Source: an uncultured Christensenella sp.
Lineage (GTDB): Bacteria > Bacillota > Clostridia > Christensenellales > Pumilibacteraceae
DNA: 64,000 nucleotides
Direction of reading: 5' to 3'
Assembly: GCA_910577995.1 (NCBI GenBank)
Contig: CAJTND010000004.1
Coordinates: forward strand, 1 to 64,000
Shown here: positions 1 to 7,461 of the stretch, in pieces
How the letters are laid out: the number at the start of each line of letters is the position of its first letter
Numbering within the stretch: the stretch's first letter is position 1
The notes under the pieces: model-generated
The model's database searches: none
What the model was told of the DNA's origin: nothing
Seen by the model: only the letters and a program-made list of their open reading frames with translations
Translations under genes and position numbers: made by a program

Positions 1-23
1 CTGCGTGTTTATGTGTACCGTTC

Positions 24-173
24 GTTTGTCACTCTGAGCGTAAGCGAAGAGTCTCTGTGAAAATGAAAAAAAGAAGTTGAGATCCTTCGCTTTGCTCAGG
101 ATGACAAAACAAGCATGACACGTGCAATGCCTTCGCCGCGCCCGTTTGTCACTCCGAGCGAAGCGAAGAGTCT
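24..173. repeat. Dispersed repeat family A, three copies
   Basis: Copies lie at 24-54, 75-107 (opposite orientation) and 144-173. The core reads TTTGTCACTCTGAGCG, then AGCGAAGAGTCT; the other form reads GAGATCCTTCGC, then TCAGGATGACAAA. The same core recurs around 21.3-22.0, 27.3-27.6, 42.1-42.2 and 48.9 kb, always between genes. Confidence 0.85.
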
Positions 174-224
174 AAAAACGTCATCTCAAATACCAATACC
201 GCGCTACAATATGCGCGTTTTCGC

Positions 225-254
225 TTGCGGTGTTCCGAGCGGCGGTGATATAAT
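225..254 (+). promoter_or_regulatory. Possible promoter for the first RadC-like gene
   Basis: TTGCGG at 225-230 and TATAAT at 249-254 are separated by 18 bases. They lie about 60 bases before the RadC-like start at 312, which has no clear ribosome binding site. Confidence 0.4.
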
Positions 255-311
255 GAAACAGGTCGGCGCGCCGGCAAAAAAACTCGATAAAAAACTTTTC
301 AATCTTAAACC

Positions 312-1058
312 ATGAGCTTGATCGACAAAAGCGCAGTTTTGCCCGAGGGCAAGAGCGATCTTTATCTGCTTAAAACAATGCTCGACAGGCTGTACGGCGT
401 TGACAGCGGCGGACTGTACTTACGGCTTATCGACAGGTTCGGCACGTTCGGCGGCGTGTTCGACGCGACGGCGGAAGAGCTTCTCGCCGTGGACGGCATG
501 ACCGAACGGGTCGCGTCGTTCTTTACTTTTATCCGTCCGGCGTACCGTCAAGCGATGCTCCGCGAGGGCGAGTGCGTTATCGACAGCGAGGAAGCGGCGG
601 CGCGGTTCGCTACGGCGTTTTTTATGAATAAGCGGCGCGCAGGCGACGTTTGCGTTTTTCTCGATAAAAAAAGCCGCGTTCTCCGCACGGAGAAAACGGA
701 CATGGATATTTTGCGTACCGTCGGCGGCGCGTGTCGGGTCGGCGCGGACAAGCTCGCCGTCATGTGCGGCAGACCGTTTGCGGGTGCGCTGTGCCCGACC
801 GAAGAAAGAGCGGAAGAAGTGCTCGGGCTGATAACGCCGCTCGCCGCGCTCGGCATTGAGTTTGTCGACTATATAGAATACGGCGCGTTTGCCATGTACT
901 CGCTACGGCGCGAGCTTTCGGGCAAGCCGCCCGTCATTGCGGCGGAGCATGCCGCGCCCGATAAATATACGGCGTTCGACTTTCTGCCGCCGCTGACTAC
1001 GCACATCGCGCAAATGCAAAAGCGGCGCGGACTTGCGTTCGTCGGCGATCAGGAATAA
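312..1058 (+). CDS. RadC-like protein lacking the JAB metal site
   Basis: 248 aa. Residues 40-66 resemble the helix-hairpin-helix of RadC (FG..GGVFDA..EELLAVDGM), and residues 110-200 follow the fold order of the RadC JAB domain, ending in PTEERAEEV and LGIEFVDYIEYG where RadC has PS.ED and LGI.LLDHIIVG. The expected HNHPSG metal-binding stretch is replaced by residues 151-158 (MCGRPFAG), so metalloprotease activity is unlikely. The function is unknown; RadC's own role is also unclear. The start at 312 overlaps the stop of a 20-codon reading frame (253-315). The 3' end overlaps the convergent Spo0A-like gene by 10 bases. A second divergent RadC-like gene lies at 1920. The family assignment is by motif pattern only. 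Confidence 0.6.
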   Translation: MSLIDKSAVLPEGKSDLYLLKTMLDRLYGVDSGGLYLRLIDRFGTFGGVFDATAEELLAVDGMTERVASFFTFIRPAYRQAMLREGECVIDSEEAAARFATAFFMNKRRAGDVCVFLDKKSRVLRTEKTDMDILRTVGGACRVGADKLAVMCGRPFAGALCPTEERAEEVLGLITPLAALGIEFVDYIEYGAFAMYSLRRELSGKPPVIAAEHAAPDKYTAFDFLPPLTTHIAQMQKRRGLAFVGDQE

Positions 1059-1429
1059 AGCGATATAGTGGGGTTTTTGAGCATCATGCCGAGATAGGAA
1101 ATGACGAGTCCGCTGTGTATATCCTCTTCGTATATCGGCGTTCCGATCATAACGGACAGACGCACGGGCAGCTCGCGCGACTGCGTTATCGCATAGTCTA
1201 TCTCGCGCATCACGGTTTTGAATTTGAGTCCGCGGCATTCCGCAACTATCTTGTACAGCGTGCAGAACTTATGGCTTGCGTCCGTGCCGTAGAGTATGAT
1301 AGTATCGGCGAGCGTGTGCGCGCCCTTGTACTTAGCCGAAACGCCGGCGCGCATGACAAGCCGTTCCGCGGTTTCGCGTAATCCGGGATCGTTGAGCCGT
1401 TCGTCGTAAATTTCGGATGTCGTTTTCAT
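1049..1429 (-). CDS. Stand-alone Spo0A C-terminal output domain
   Basis: 126 aa. Residues about 20-85 match the DNA-binding output domain of Spo0A: a helix ending in MRAGVSAKYKG, then TLADTIIL, LYKIVAE and LKFKTVMREIDYAI. There is no receiver domain in front, so phosphorylation cannot control this protein in the usual way. It could compete with or assist full-length Spo0A at 0A boxes. A promoter sits immediately upstream, with a TTGTCGAA element between its -35 and -10 boxes. The ATG begins 6 bases after the -10, so the mRNA is probably leaderless. Family assignment is fairly sure; the regulatory role is inference. Confidence 0.75.
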   Translation of the reverse strand: MKTTSEIYDERLNDPGLRETAERLVMRAGVSAKYKGAHTLADTIILYGTDASHKFCTLYKIVAECRGLKFKTVMREIDYAITQSRELPVRLSVMIGTPIYEEDIHSGLVISYLGMMLKNPTISLYS

Positions 1430-1435
1430 GGTAAA

Positions 1436-1464
1436 ATTATACCGCTTTTTTCGACAATAATCAA
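1436..1464 (-). promoter_or_regulatory. Promoter of the Spo0A-like gene with an embedded 0A-box-like site
   Basis: On the minus strand TTGATT (1464-1459), 17 bases, TATAAT (1441-1436), 6 bases, then ATG at 1429. The spacer contains TTGTCGAA (1457-1450), matching the TGTCGAA core of a Spo0A box. Such a position would suit autorepression. Confidence 0.7.
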
Positions 1465-1593
1465 TAGAAAACGCGCGTAAAAATATGTAAATATTATGGC
1501 ATTTTTGAAAATCTTATAAAGCGGTATATACATAATCCGCTTATCCGATAAAAAGCCGACAGACCGCAGAAAAGCGGAAAAAACAAGAAAATT

Positions 1594-1890
1594 CCATAAA
1601 ATTCCATGGAAAAACATAAAAAACCGCACAAAACAGCGGAGTACGAAAAATTCCGTTGATCCATAAAATAACATAAAATACCATAGATATACACCGTAAA
1701 TTCCATACAAAAAGACAAAAAAATAATCGACGCTCGACGCAATGATATTAACCGAAAAACCATAAAAATCCATAAAAAACCATAGACCGAACAACAGATA
1801 ATTACAAAAATCCATAATAATCCATAAAACTCCATAGACCGCAATCGTCAGGAAGTTACAATAATCCATTAAAATCCATAAAAAACCATG
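1594..1890. repeat. CCATA array phased at 10 bp
   Basis: CCAT elements followed by A-tracts occur in groups with exact 10-base steps: 1594/1604, 1661/(1671)/1681, 1760/1770/1780, 1812/1822/1832 and 1866/1876/1886, with a single at 1703. The region 1430-1919 has no supported gene and is far more AT-rich than its surroundings. Phased A-tracts of this kind curve DNA; alternatively the array is a cooperative binding site. Confidence 0.8.
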
Positions 1891-1919
1891 ATAATTCCAC
1901 AAGGAAACACAAAAGAACA

Positions 1920-3038
1920 GTGAAAAAAGACGAACAAGAAAATACCGTGCCGGGAGTAGAGCGGGAGAACGCGAAGCGCGCTATCGATCGGATGGTGCGC
2001 GAGTTTGAAGAAAAACTGCTTGCGTCGATCGATACGGATACCGACGCAGGCGCGGACGACGCGCCGATATCGCCGTCGCATACGCTTATCGGCGGAAACG
2101 CCGCCGACGCGCAAGCGGCAGAACGAAAAAAGCGCGAAACGGTCGAGTTTCTGCGCGCAGCAGGCGTGGGCAAGCGCAAAGCGGTCTGGCTCGCCGAACA
2201 GTTCCCCGACGCGCCGACGGACGCTCGGACGCGCGAGGCGGTGCGCTCCGCGCAGGAGCTTGCGCGCGGACTGTCGCGGCTCAAAGCGCGCATGACCGAT
2301 CACAGCGGACACAGGCGCAGACTGCGCATATCCGCAGAGCGCGATCCCGAGCTCGACGCTTTCAGCGATATAGAGATAGCGGAAACGCTGCTTTCATACT
2401 TTGTGCCCCGAAAGGACGTCAATCCGCTCGCGCACGAGCTTTTGGACGCATACGGCTCGCTTATCGGCATAGTCAGACGCCCGTCGACGGAGCTTCGCCG
2501 CTTTCGGAACATGACCGACGCGTGCGCCGAGCTTCTGCCCATGCTTTCGTCGGTGTGCCTGTGGGACGGCGTTTGCGACATTTCACTGCGCTCGCCGCGC
2601 GACGCGGCGGATTTTTTCGGCTCGCTGTACCACGGCGGCACGGTCGGAACGCGCGTAGCGTTCCTCGACGGCCGGCTCGGGCTTGCCGCGATAGAACGTC
2701 CGGTCGGCAAAAAGTTTATCGACGGCAGACAGATAGTCGGGTCGATCGGCAAATATTCGGCGAAGTACGTTATTATTTCGTCGCGCGTCGACGGTTTTTC
2801 GGAGGAGGTGTTCGGACTCGCGGCGCAGGCGGCGGAACTCGGGAAAACGCTCGCCATGGTCGGCGCGCAGCTGCTCGACCTGCTGCTGTTCACATCGCGC
2901 GGCTACTATTCGCTCGGCGCGACACGTTCCGATCCCGAAATTTTCATGTTCACGCCGATAGCGCGGACGTGCGCCGCCACCGGCTTCAAGCGCGCCATGG
3001 CGGAAATAGCCGAGGACGTTTATATAATGACGACATAG
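1920..3038 (+). CDS. RadC-like protein with long N-terminal extension, JAB site lost
   Basis: 372 aa from a GTG start, with a weak AAGG about 15 bases upstream. Residues 129-185 match the RadC N-terminal region well (HSGHRRRLR, FSDIEIAETLLSYFVPRKDVNPLAHELL, YGSL). The C-terminal half follows a JAB-like order but carries no HNHPSG and no PS..D signature, so the catalytic metal site is absent. The first 70 residues are charged and low in complexity. Residues 71-95 include a possible helix-hairpin-helix (GVGKRKAVWLAEQF). It lies directly downstream of the phased CCATA array. Function unknown. Confidence 0.65.
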   Translation: MKKDEQENTVPGVERENAKRAIDRMVREFEEKLLASIDTDTDAGADDAPISPSHTLIGGNAADAQAAERKKRETVEFLRAAGVGKRKAVWLAEQFPDAPTDARTREAVRSAQELARGLSRLKARMTDHSGHRRRLRISAERDPELDAFSDIEIAETLLSYFVPRKDVNPLAHELLDAYGSLIGIVRRPSTELRRFRNMTDACAELLPMLSSVCLWDGVCDISLRSPRDAADFFGSLYHGGTVGTRVAFLDGRLGLAAIERPVGKKFIDGRQIVGSIGKYSAKYVIISSRVDGFSEEVFGLAAQAAELGKTLAMVGAQLLDLLLFTSRGYYSLGATRSDPEIFMFTPIARTCAATGFKRAMAEIAEDVYIMTT

Positions 3039-3235
3039 CCGAGGGCAAAGGACGCATATTCATACGCGGTACGAAAACGGAATACAGCGAACGTTATATA
3101 CCGCTATTCAAATGCGCGATCAACAACTCAAAACAAAATGACGATAGCCACGCGCTACCGCCATTTTAGGTTCTATTCGTCGTCGCTATCGTCGTAGTCG
3201 TCCTCATGCGTTGCAATTACAAGCCGCTTGCGGCT

Positions 3236-3496
3236 TTATTCTACGTTTTCGGGGGCTTGCCGATATGCTAAAAAGTCATTTTCGGTTATATCGTCATAGC
3301 CTAAAATCGCGTTCGGCGTTTCGTCCAAATATAGACAAATTTCTAACAATGTGGCAAGGTCTGGCTCGTTTATGCCTTTAAGCCAACGGTTCACAGTCGC
3401 TTGCGTCGTGCTTATATGGTCGGCAAGTTCTTGTTGTGTCATATCATGTGCTTTTAACGCCGTGCGCAAATTTTCGGCAAATCTCAACAGTTTCAT
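3236..3496 (-). CDS. XRE-family regulator
   Basis: 86 aa. Residues about 5-62 form a Cro/CI-type helix-turn-helix (MTQQELADHISTTQATVNRW). An AGGAG ribosome binding site lies 12 bases before the ATG. The divergent intergenic region holds palindromic operators of the ATACG...CGTAT type and a forward promoter that now drives only a broken gene. The arrangement looks like the immunity switch of a lost mobile element. It is probably an autorepressor. Confidence 0.8.
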   Translation of the reverse strand: MKLLRFAENLRTALKAHDMTQQELADHISTTQATVNRWLKGINEPDLATLLEICLYLDETPNAILGYDDITENDFLAYRQAPENVE

Positions 3497-3549
3497 AGTT
3501 CGTTTTATCTCCTCATACTAAAATTATATACGAAAAGCGTATAAAGCAC

Positions 3550-3600
3550 TTGACTTATACGCTTTGCGTATGATAATATTGGAATATACGGAAACCGTAT
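3550..3600 (+). promoter_or_regulatory. Forward promoter with two palindromic operators
   Basis: TTGACT (3550-3555), 16 bases, GATAAT (3572-3577). ATACGC-TTT-GCGTAT fills the spacer at 3557-3571, and ATACGG-AAA-CCGTAT lies at 3586-3600, just after the -10. Both are perfect 6-3-6 inverted repeats. A related half-palindrome lies near 3529-3543 beside the divergent promoter. Confidence 0.75.
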
Positions 3601-3630
3601 AAATATCAATTAAAAGGACGTTAACAAACA

Positions 3631-3766
3631 ATGACAAGACAACTTACAAATGAAAAAGGGGGGGGGTATACCATCGCGCAACGACATCGCCGCCATTGTT
3701 GAGGAAGTGCAACGACTTCGCCGCCCCCGTTTGGGGGAGGTGTCGGCGAAGTCGGTGCACATGTAA
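3631..3766 (+). pseudogene. Broken small gene with a nine-G tract
   Basis: The ATG at 3631 follows an AAAAGGACG ribosome binding site and the promoter at 3550. The frame begins MTRQLTNEK, enters nine G bases (3658-3666) and stops at 3702. With eight G bases it would continue through NDIAAIVEEVQRLR to a stop at 3764-3766. The last part (3711-3753) is a copy of repeat family B, so the original gene has been cut off by the repeat. The original product is not recognisable. Confidence 0.5.
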
Positions 3767-3798
3767 TCTCGTCGCCTCTCAAAGCGGAAAAGTGGGCG

Positions 3799-4017
3799 TT
3801 ACTTATCTGTTTTGTCTTGCTTATAATAATCCTCAAATAAATCATTTGGGGTACACTGCAATACATCGCAAAAGGCTTTTAGCGTATCAAATCGTATGCC
3901 TTTGGTTTGGTTGTTTAGAATTTTATTGAAATTCTGATAACTAAAATTTAACTGATTATAAAGCCAATATTTAGTTAGCCCTTTGCTTTCGAGTATATCG
4001 AGAATACGAAGTTTCAT
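3799..4017 (-). CDS. Small XRE-type regulator
   Basis: 72 aa from the ATG at 4017, preceded by AGAGGT; a longer reading from 4050 has no ribosome binding site. The sequence follows a compact XRE helix-turn-helix (LDILESKGLTKYWLYNQL, then TLKAFCDVLQCTPNDLFE). It is AT-rich compared with the ribosomal genes next door. It is divergent from the XRE gene at 4149, and similar palindromes lie near both start regions, so the pair probably cross-regulate. Confidence 0.75.
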   Translation of the reverse strand: MKLRILDILESKGLTKYWLYNQLNFSYQNFNKILNNQTKGIRFDTLKAFCDVLQCTPNDLFEDYYKQDKTDK

Positions 4018-4038
4018 TTTTTTTACCTCTACATTATA

Positions 4039-4107
4039 GTATGTACACATTATACACCAAAAAATTGCTTGACATATAGACGTGTGGATTATATAATGTA
4101 TACATTA
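4039..4107. promoter_or_regulatory. Divergent promoter region with related palindromes
   Basis: The forward promoter is TTGACA (4069-4074), 17 bases, TATAAT (4092-4097). A perfect 14-base palindrome, TAATGTATACATTA, overlaps the -10 at 4094-4107. A related element, GTATGTACACATTA, sits at 4039-4052 within the minus-strand promoter region. Probable shared operator. Confidence 0.75.
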
Positions 4108-4148
4108 GATAAATATGGTAATAGGCAATACGGAGATTATGAAGTATT

Positions 4149-4382
4149 TTGGATAAATTTGCGGAAAGATTATACGAGCTTCGCGAGGAGGCGGGTTTGA
4201 CTATGGCGGAGCTTGCGCGCGCGGTAGGCGTAAGCGACGCAACAATTTGCAAGTGGGAAAAAGGCGAAACGTCGCCGATGTCCTATGCCGTTATCGCGCT
4301 TGCGCAATTTTTCGGCGTAACGGCGGACTATCTGCTCGGTTTGGATGACTATTGTCAGGCGGGTCGAGATCGCGGCGTGTAA
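4149..4382 (+). CDS. XRE-family regulator
   Basis: 77 aa from a TTG start, with GGAG 13 bases upstream; the ATG at 4139 runs into a stop after five codons. Residues 3-62 are a clear helix-turn-helix (RLYELREEAGLTMAELARAVG, ATICKWEKGETSP, AQFFGVTADYLLGL). It is transcribed from a consensus promoter overlapped by a palindrome. From its stop to the ribosomal promoter (4383-4558) I see no gene. Confidence 0.8.
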   Translation: MDKFAERLYELREEAGLTMAELARAVGVSDATICKWEKGETSPMSYAVIALAQFFGVTADYLLGLDDYCQAGRDRGV

Positions 4383-4558
4383 AAATTCCCGTCAAAAAAT
4401 GCTGTTTCCACTACATATAGCGTCGCGCATCTTCGTCGGCGCGATATGTTGTAAAAACGGTTTTCGTTTTGGTTTTATATGCTCTCGCGGCGGTATGCGG
4501 CGCGGGCGTTTTTTATGAAAAATAATCGAAAAAATATCGCAAAACGGCTTGAAAACAG

Positions 4559-4587
4559 TTGACAAAGATATGCGGTCGGCTTATAAT
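4559..4587 (+). promoter_or_regulatory. Consensus promoter of the ribosomal supercluster
   Basis: TTGACA (4559-4564), 17 bases, TATAAT (4582-4587): identical to the sigma-A consensus at all 12 positions. It lies 123 bases before the rpsJ start and is the only strong promoter seen for the 31-gene cluster. Confidence 0.9.
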
Positions 4588-4600
4588 GGATAAGCTACAT

Positions 4601-4668
4601 TGCCATGCGGCGGGTTTTGCGTCGGCAAAAGGGACTCAAAGTCCCTAAAAATTACCGACAAAATGGCA
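4601..4668 (+). promoter_or_regulatory. Structured 5' leader of the S10 operon
   Basis: Three nested pairings: TGCCAT (4601-4606) with ATGGCA (4663-4668), GTCGG (4621-4625) with CCGAC (4655-4659), and GGGACT (4631-4636) with AGTCCC (4640-4645) around a CAA loop. By analogy with S10-operon leaders in other bacteria this may be an autoregulatory site, for example for L4. The ligand is inference. Confidence 0.65.
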
Positions 4669-4710
4669 CGCCCGGGCGCGTGAAAGCCATAGGCACAAGG
4701 AGAACGTTAT

Positions 4711-5019
4711 ATGTCCAGCCAAAAAATACGGATCAAGTTGAGAGCGTACGATCACGAGCTTGTCGATAGCTCAGCGCAGCGCATTGTCGACGCAGCCAAG
4801 CAGACGGGTTCAAAAGTATGCGGACCTATCCCCCTTCCCACTCAGAAAGAAGTGGTGACGATACTGCGTTCCGTTCATAAGCACAAAGATTCGCGCGAGC
4901 AGTTCGAGCTGCGTACTTATTCGCGTCTTATCGATATTTACAGTCCGTCGGGCAAGACGGTCGATTCTTTGATGAAGCTCGACCTTCCCGCCGGCGTAGA
5001 CATTAAGATCAAGCTGTAA
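4711..5019 (+). CDS. rpsJ: 30S ribosomal protein S10
   Basis: 102 aa, the usual length. It begins KIRIKLRAYDHELVD and contains the conserved GP.PLPT stretch. S10 sits in the 30S head and also joins NusB/NusG in transcription antitermination. It is first in the cluster, with AAGGAG 8 bases before the ATG. No str-operon genes (rpsL, rpsG, fusA, tuf) precede it here. Confidence 0.98.
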   Translation: MSSQKIRIKLRAYDHELVDSSAQRIVDAAKQTGSKVCGPIPLPTQKEVVTILRSVHKHKDSREQFELRTYSRLIDIYSPSGKTVDSLMKLDLPAGVDIKIKL

Positions 5020-5034
5020 GGAAAGGTGAGCATC

Positions 5035-5664
5035 ATGAAAAAGGCTATCTTAGGCAAGAAGTTAGGCATGACGCGTATATTCGACGAGAACGACATAGCC
5101 GTTCCCGTTACCGTCGTGCAGTGCGGTCCCATGACCGTAGTCGACACGCGCACCGTCGAGAACAACGGTTACAGCGCGGTCGTTTGCGCATACGAGGAGA
5201 TCAAAGAGGGCAAGCTCAACAAGCCCGAAGCCGGTCTTTATAAAAAAGTCAAGGCTAAGCCCGCGCGTTTCCTGCGCGAGTTCCGTTACGAGAATGCCGC
5301 GGACTATTCGGTCGGCAGCGTTATCGACTGCGAGATGTTCGCCGACGGCGATATGGTCGACGTTTCGGGCATGACCAAGGGTCGCGGTTTTACCGGCGTT
5401 ATCAAGCGCTGGAACCATCACCGTCTCAAAATGACGCACGGCACGGGTCCCGTCCACCGCAGCGTCGGTTCTACCGGTGCGAACTCCAACCCCTCGCGCC
5501 GCATCAAGAACCTCAAAATGCCCGGTCAGTACGGTCACGAGAAGGTCACTATCCAAAACCTTAAAGTCGTCAAAGTGGACAAGGCGCGCAACGTGCTCCT
5601 CATCCGCGGCGCAGTTCCCGGTCCGAAAGGCGGGCTTGTTACCGTCAAAGAGACCGTCAAATAA
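5035..5664 (+). CDS. rplC: 50S ribosomal protein L3
   Basis: 209 aa from the ATG at 5035 (MKKAILGKKLGMTRIF, the usual L3 start). An in-frame GTG at 5026 falls inside the ribosome binding site and is unlikely to be used. The central loop carrying MTKGRGFTGVIKRW and the GSTGANSNPSR segment that reaches towards the peptidyl transferase centre are intact. It is 15 bases after rpsJ. Confidence 0.97.
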   Translation: MKKAILGKKLGMTRIFDENDIAVPVTVVQCGPMTVVDTRTVENNGYSAVVCAYEEIKEGKLNKPEAGLYKKVKAKPARFLREFRYENAADYSVGSVIDCEMFADGDMVDVSGMTKGRGFTGVIKRWNHHRLKMTHGTGPVHRSVGSTGANSNPSRRIKNLKMPGQYGHEKVTIQNLKVVKVDKARNVLLIRGAVPGPKGGLVTVKETVK

Positions 5665-5675
5665 GGAGATAAGCA

Positions 5676-6317
5676 ATGCCTACGATCAAAATATACAAGC
5701 AGGACGGCTCTTCCGCCGGAACAATGGAGCTTGACGACAGCGTTTTCGGCGTCGAGTACAACGAGCCGCTCATCCATCAGGTAGTAGTCGCTCAGCGCGC
5801 CAACGCGCGTCAGGGCACGAAAAGCACCCTCACCCGTACCGAAGTGCGCGGCGGCGGCAAAAAGCCGTGGCGTCAGAAGGGCACGGGCAACGCGCGTCAG
5901 GGCTCTATCCGCGCGCCGCAGTGGAAAGGCGGCGGCGTGGTGTTCGCTCCGAAGCCGCGTTCGTTCCGTCAAAAGGTCAATAAGCTCGTCCGCATCAACG
6001 CGATAACGAGCGCGCTCTCCGCCAAGCTTTCCGACGGCAACCTTATAGTCGTGGACAAGCTCGACCTCGAGCCCAAGACCAAGCAGATGGCGGCGATACT
6101 CAAAGCGCTCAAGATCGAGAGCAGAGTGCTCCTCGTTCTTCCCGAAGGCAGCGACAACGCGCTCCGCGCGGCGCACAACATCCCGACCGTGCGCACGTCC
6201 GCCTGCGAGAGCGTCAACGTTTACGACGTAGTCGCTAACTCGGTGATACTCACCACCGTCGACGCTATCAAGGCGATCGAGCAAAAATACACAGCCAAGG
6301 AGGTCGTCGCGCAATAA
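5676..6317 (+). CDS. rplD: 50S ribosomal protein L4
   Basis: 213 aa. It carries the L4 loop that lines the exit tunnel (GGGKKPWRQKGTGNARQGS). L4 is the autogenous regulator of the S10 operon in several bacteria, so it is the first candidate ligand for the leader at 4601. Its stop shares a base with the rplW start, which suggests translational coupling. Confidence 0.97.
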   Translation: MPTIKIYKQDGSSAGTMELDDSVFGVEYNEPLIHQVVVAQRANARQGTKSTLTRTEVRGGGKKPWRQKGTGNARQGSIRAPQWKGGGVVFAPKPRSFRQKVNKLVRINAITSALSAKLSDGNLIVVDKLDLEPKTKQMAAILKALKIESRVLLVLPEGSDNALRAAHNIPTVRTSACESVNVYDVVANSVILTTVDAIKAIEQKYTAKEVVAQ

Positions 6318-6610
6318 TGATAGCCGAAGACATCATAATCAAGCCGGCGCTGTCCGAAAAATCGACGCTCGGCGTCAACGATAAAAAATACGTTTTCTAC
6401 GTCGATCCGCGCGCGGACAAGACGCAGATAAAAGCGGCGGTCGAAAAGGCGTTCGGCGTGGAAGTCGAATCCGTCCACACCGTCAACGTCCGCGGCAAGC
6501 AGAAGCGCCGCAACGGCGGTCCCAAGGGCTACACCGCCAAGCGCAAAAAGGCATATGTCAAGCTGACCGCCGCATCCAAGGCGATCGCGTTCTTCGACAC
6601 GCTTTCTTAA
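6317..6610 (+). CDS. rplW: 50S ribosomal protein L23
   Basis: 97 aa. It begins IIIKPALSEKSTLG and has the VNVRGKQKRRNGG loop. L23 is at the tunnel exit and docks trigger factor and the signal recognition particle. Its start overlaps the rplD stop. Confidence 0.97.
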   Translation: MIAEDIIIKPALSEKSTLGVNDKKYVFYVDPRADKTQIKAAVEKAFGVEVESVHTVNVRGKQKRRNGGPKGYTAKRKKAYVKLTAASKAIAFFDTLS

Positions 6611-6620
6611 AGGAGAGATC

Positions 6621-7448
6621 ATGGCAATCAAGAGATATAAACCGATCACGCCCGGCACGCGATTCAAGACCACGATAGCCGCGAGCGAGCTTACGGGCGA
6701 CAAGCCGTACAAGCCGCTGCTCCGCGAGCAGAGCCGTTCGGGCGGCCGCAACTTTTCCGGCAAGATAACCGTCAGGCACATCGGCGGCGGCAACCGTCAG
6801 AAATACCGTATAATAGACTTCAAGCGCGACAAGGACAACATCCCCGCGCGCGTCGCAACGGTAGAATACGATCCCAACCGCACTGCGTTCATAGCGCTTT
6901 TGAACTACGCCGACGGCGAGAAGCGTTATATACTCGCTCCGCTCGGACTGCAAAAGGGCGACACCGTGATATCGGGCGAGACCGCGGACATCAAGGCGGG
7001 CAACAGCCTGCCGCTGTCGGCGATCCCCGTCGGTACGCTTGTCCACAACATAGAGATGCTCCCCGGCCGCGGCGGTCAAATGGCGCGCACTGCGGGCGCG
7101 GCGGCGCAGCTCATGGCTAAGGAAGGCAAGTACGCGACGCTCAGACTTCCGTCGGGCGAAATGAGAATGGTGCTCCAACGCTGCAAGGCGACGATCGGGC
7201 AGGTCGGCAACCTCGACCACGAGCTCGTCAGCCTCGGCAAAGCGGGCAGAAAACGCCACATGGGCGTCAAACCGACCGTCCGCGGCGTGGTCATGAACCC
7301 TTGCGACCACCCTCACGGCGGCGGCGAAGGCAAGAGCCCGATAGGCAGACCGAGCCCGGTATCGCCTTGGGGCAAGCCGACGCTCGGTAAGAAGACGAGA
7401 GCCAAGCACAAGGCGTCCGACAAGTTCATTGTCAAGCGCATAAATTAA
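6621..7448 (+). CDS. rplB: 50S ribosomal protein L2
   Basis: 275 aa, full length. The conserved SGRN...GGGNRQKYR region and the C-terminal VRGVVMNPCDHPHGGGEGK..IGR motif with its essential histidine are present. L2 is needed for subunit association and peptidyl transfer. GGAGAGATC precedes the ATG. Confidence 0.98.
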   Translation: MAIKRYKPITPGTRFKTTIAASELTGDKPYKPLLREQSRSGGRNFSGKITVRHIGGGNRQKYRIIDFKRDKDNIPARVATVEYDPNRTAFIALLNYADGEKRYILAPLGLQKGDTVISGETADIKAGNSLPLSAIPVGTLVHNIEMLPGRGGQMARTAGAAAQLMAKEGKYATLRLPSGEMRMVLQRCKATIGQVGNLDHELVSLGKAGRKRHMGVKPTVRGVVMNPCDHPHGGGEGKSPIGRPSPVSPWGKPTLGKKTRAKHKASDKFIVKRIN

Positions 7449-7461
7449 GGAGCTTTAAGAC

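Noticed and set aside
1426..1902. Open minus-strand frame of 158 codons rich in Trp, Phe and Tyr across the CCATA array
   Set aside because: It comes from translating the 10-bp repeats; there is no ribosome binding site, and the composition is unlike any protein family.
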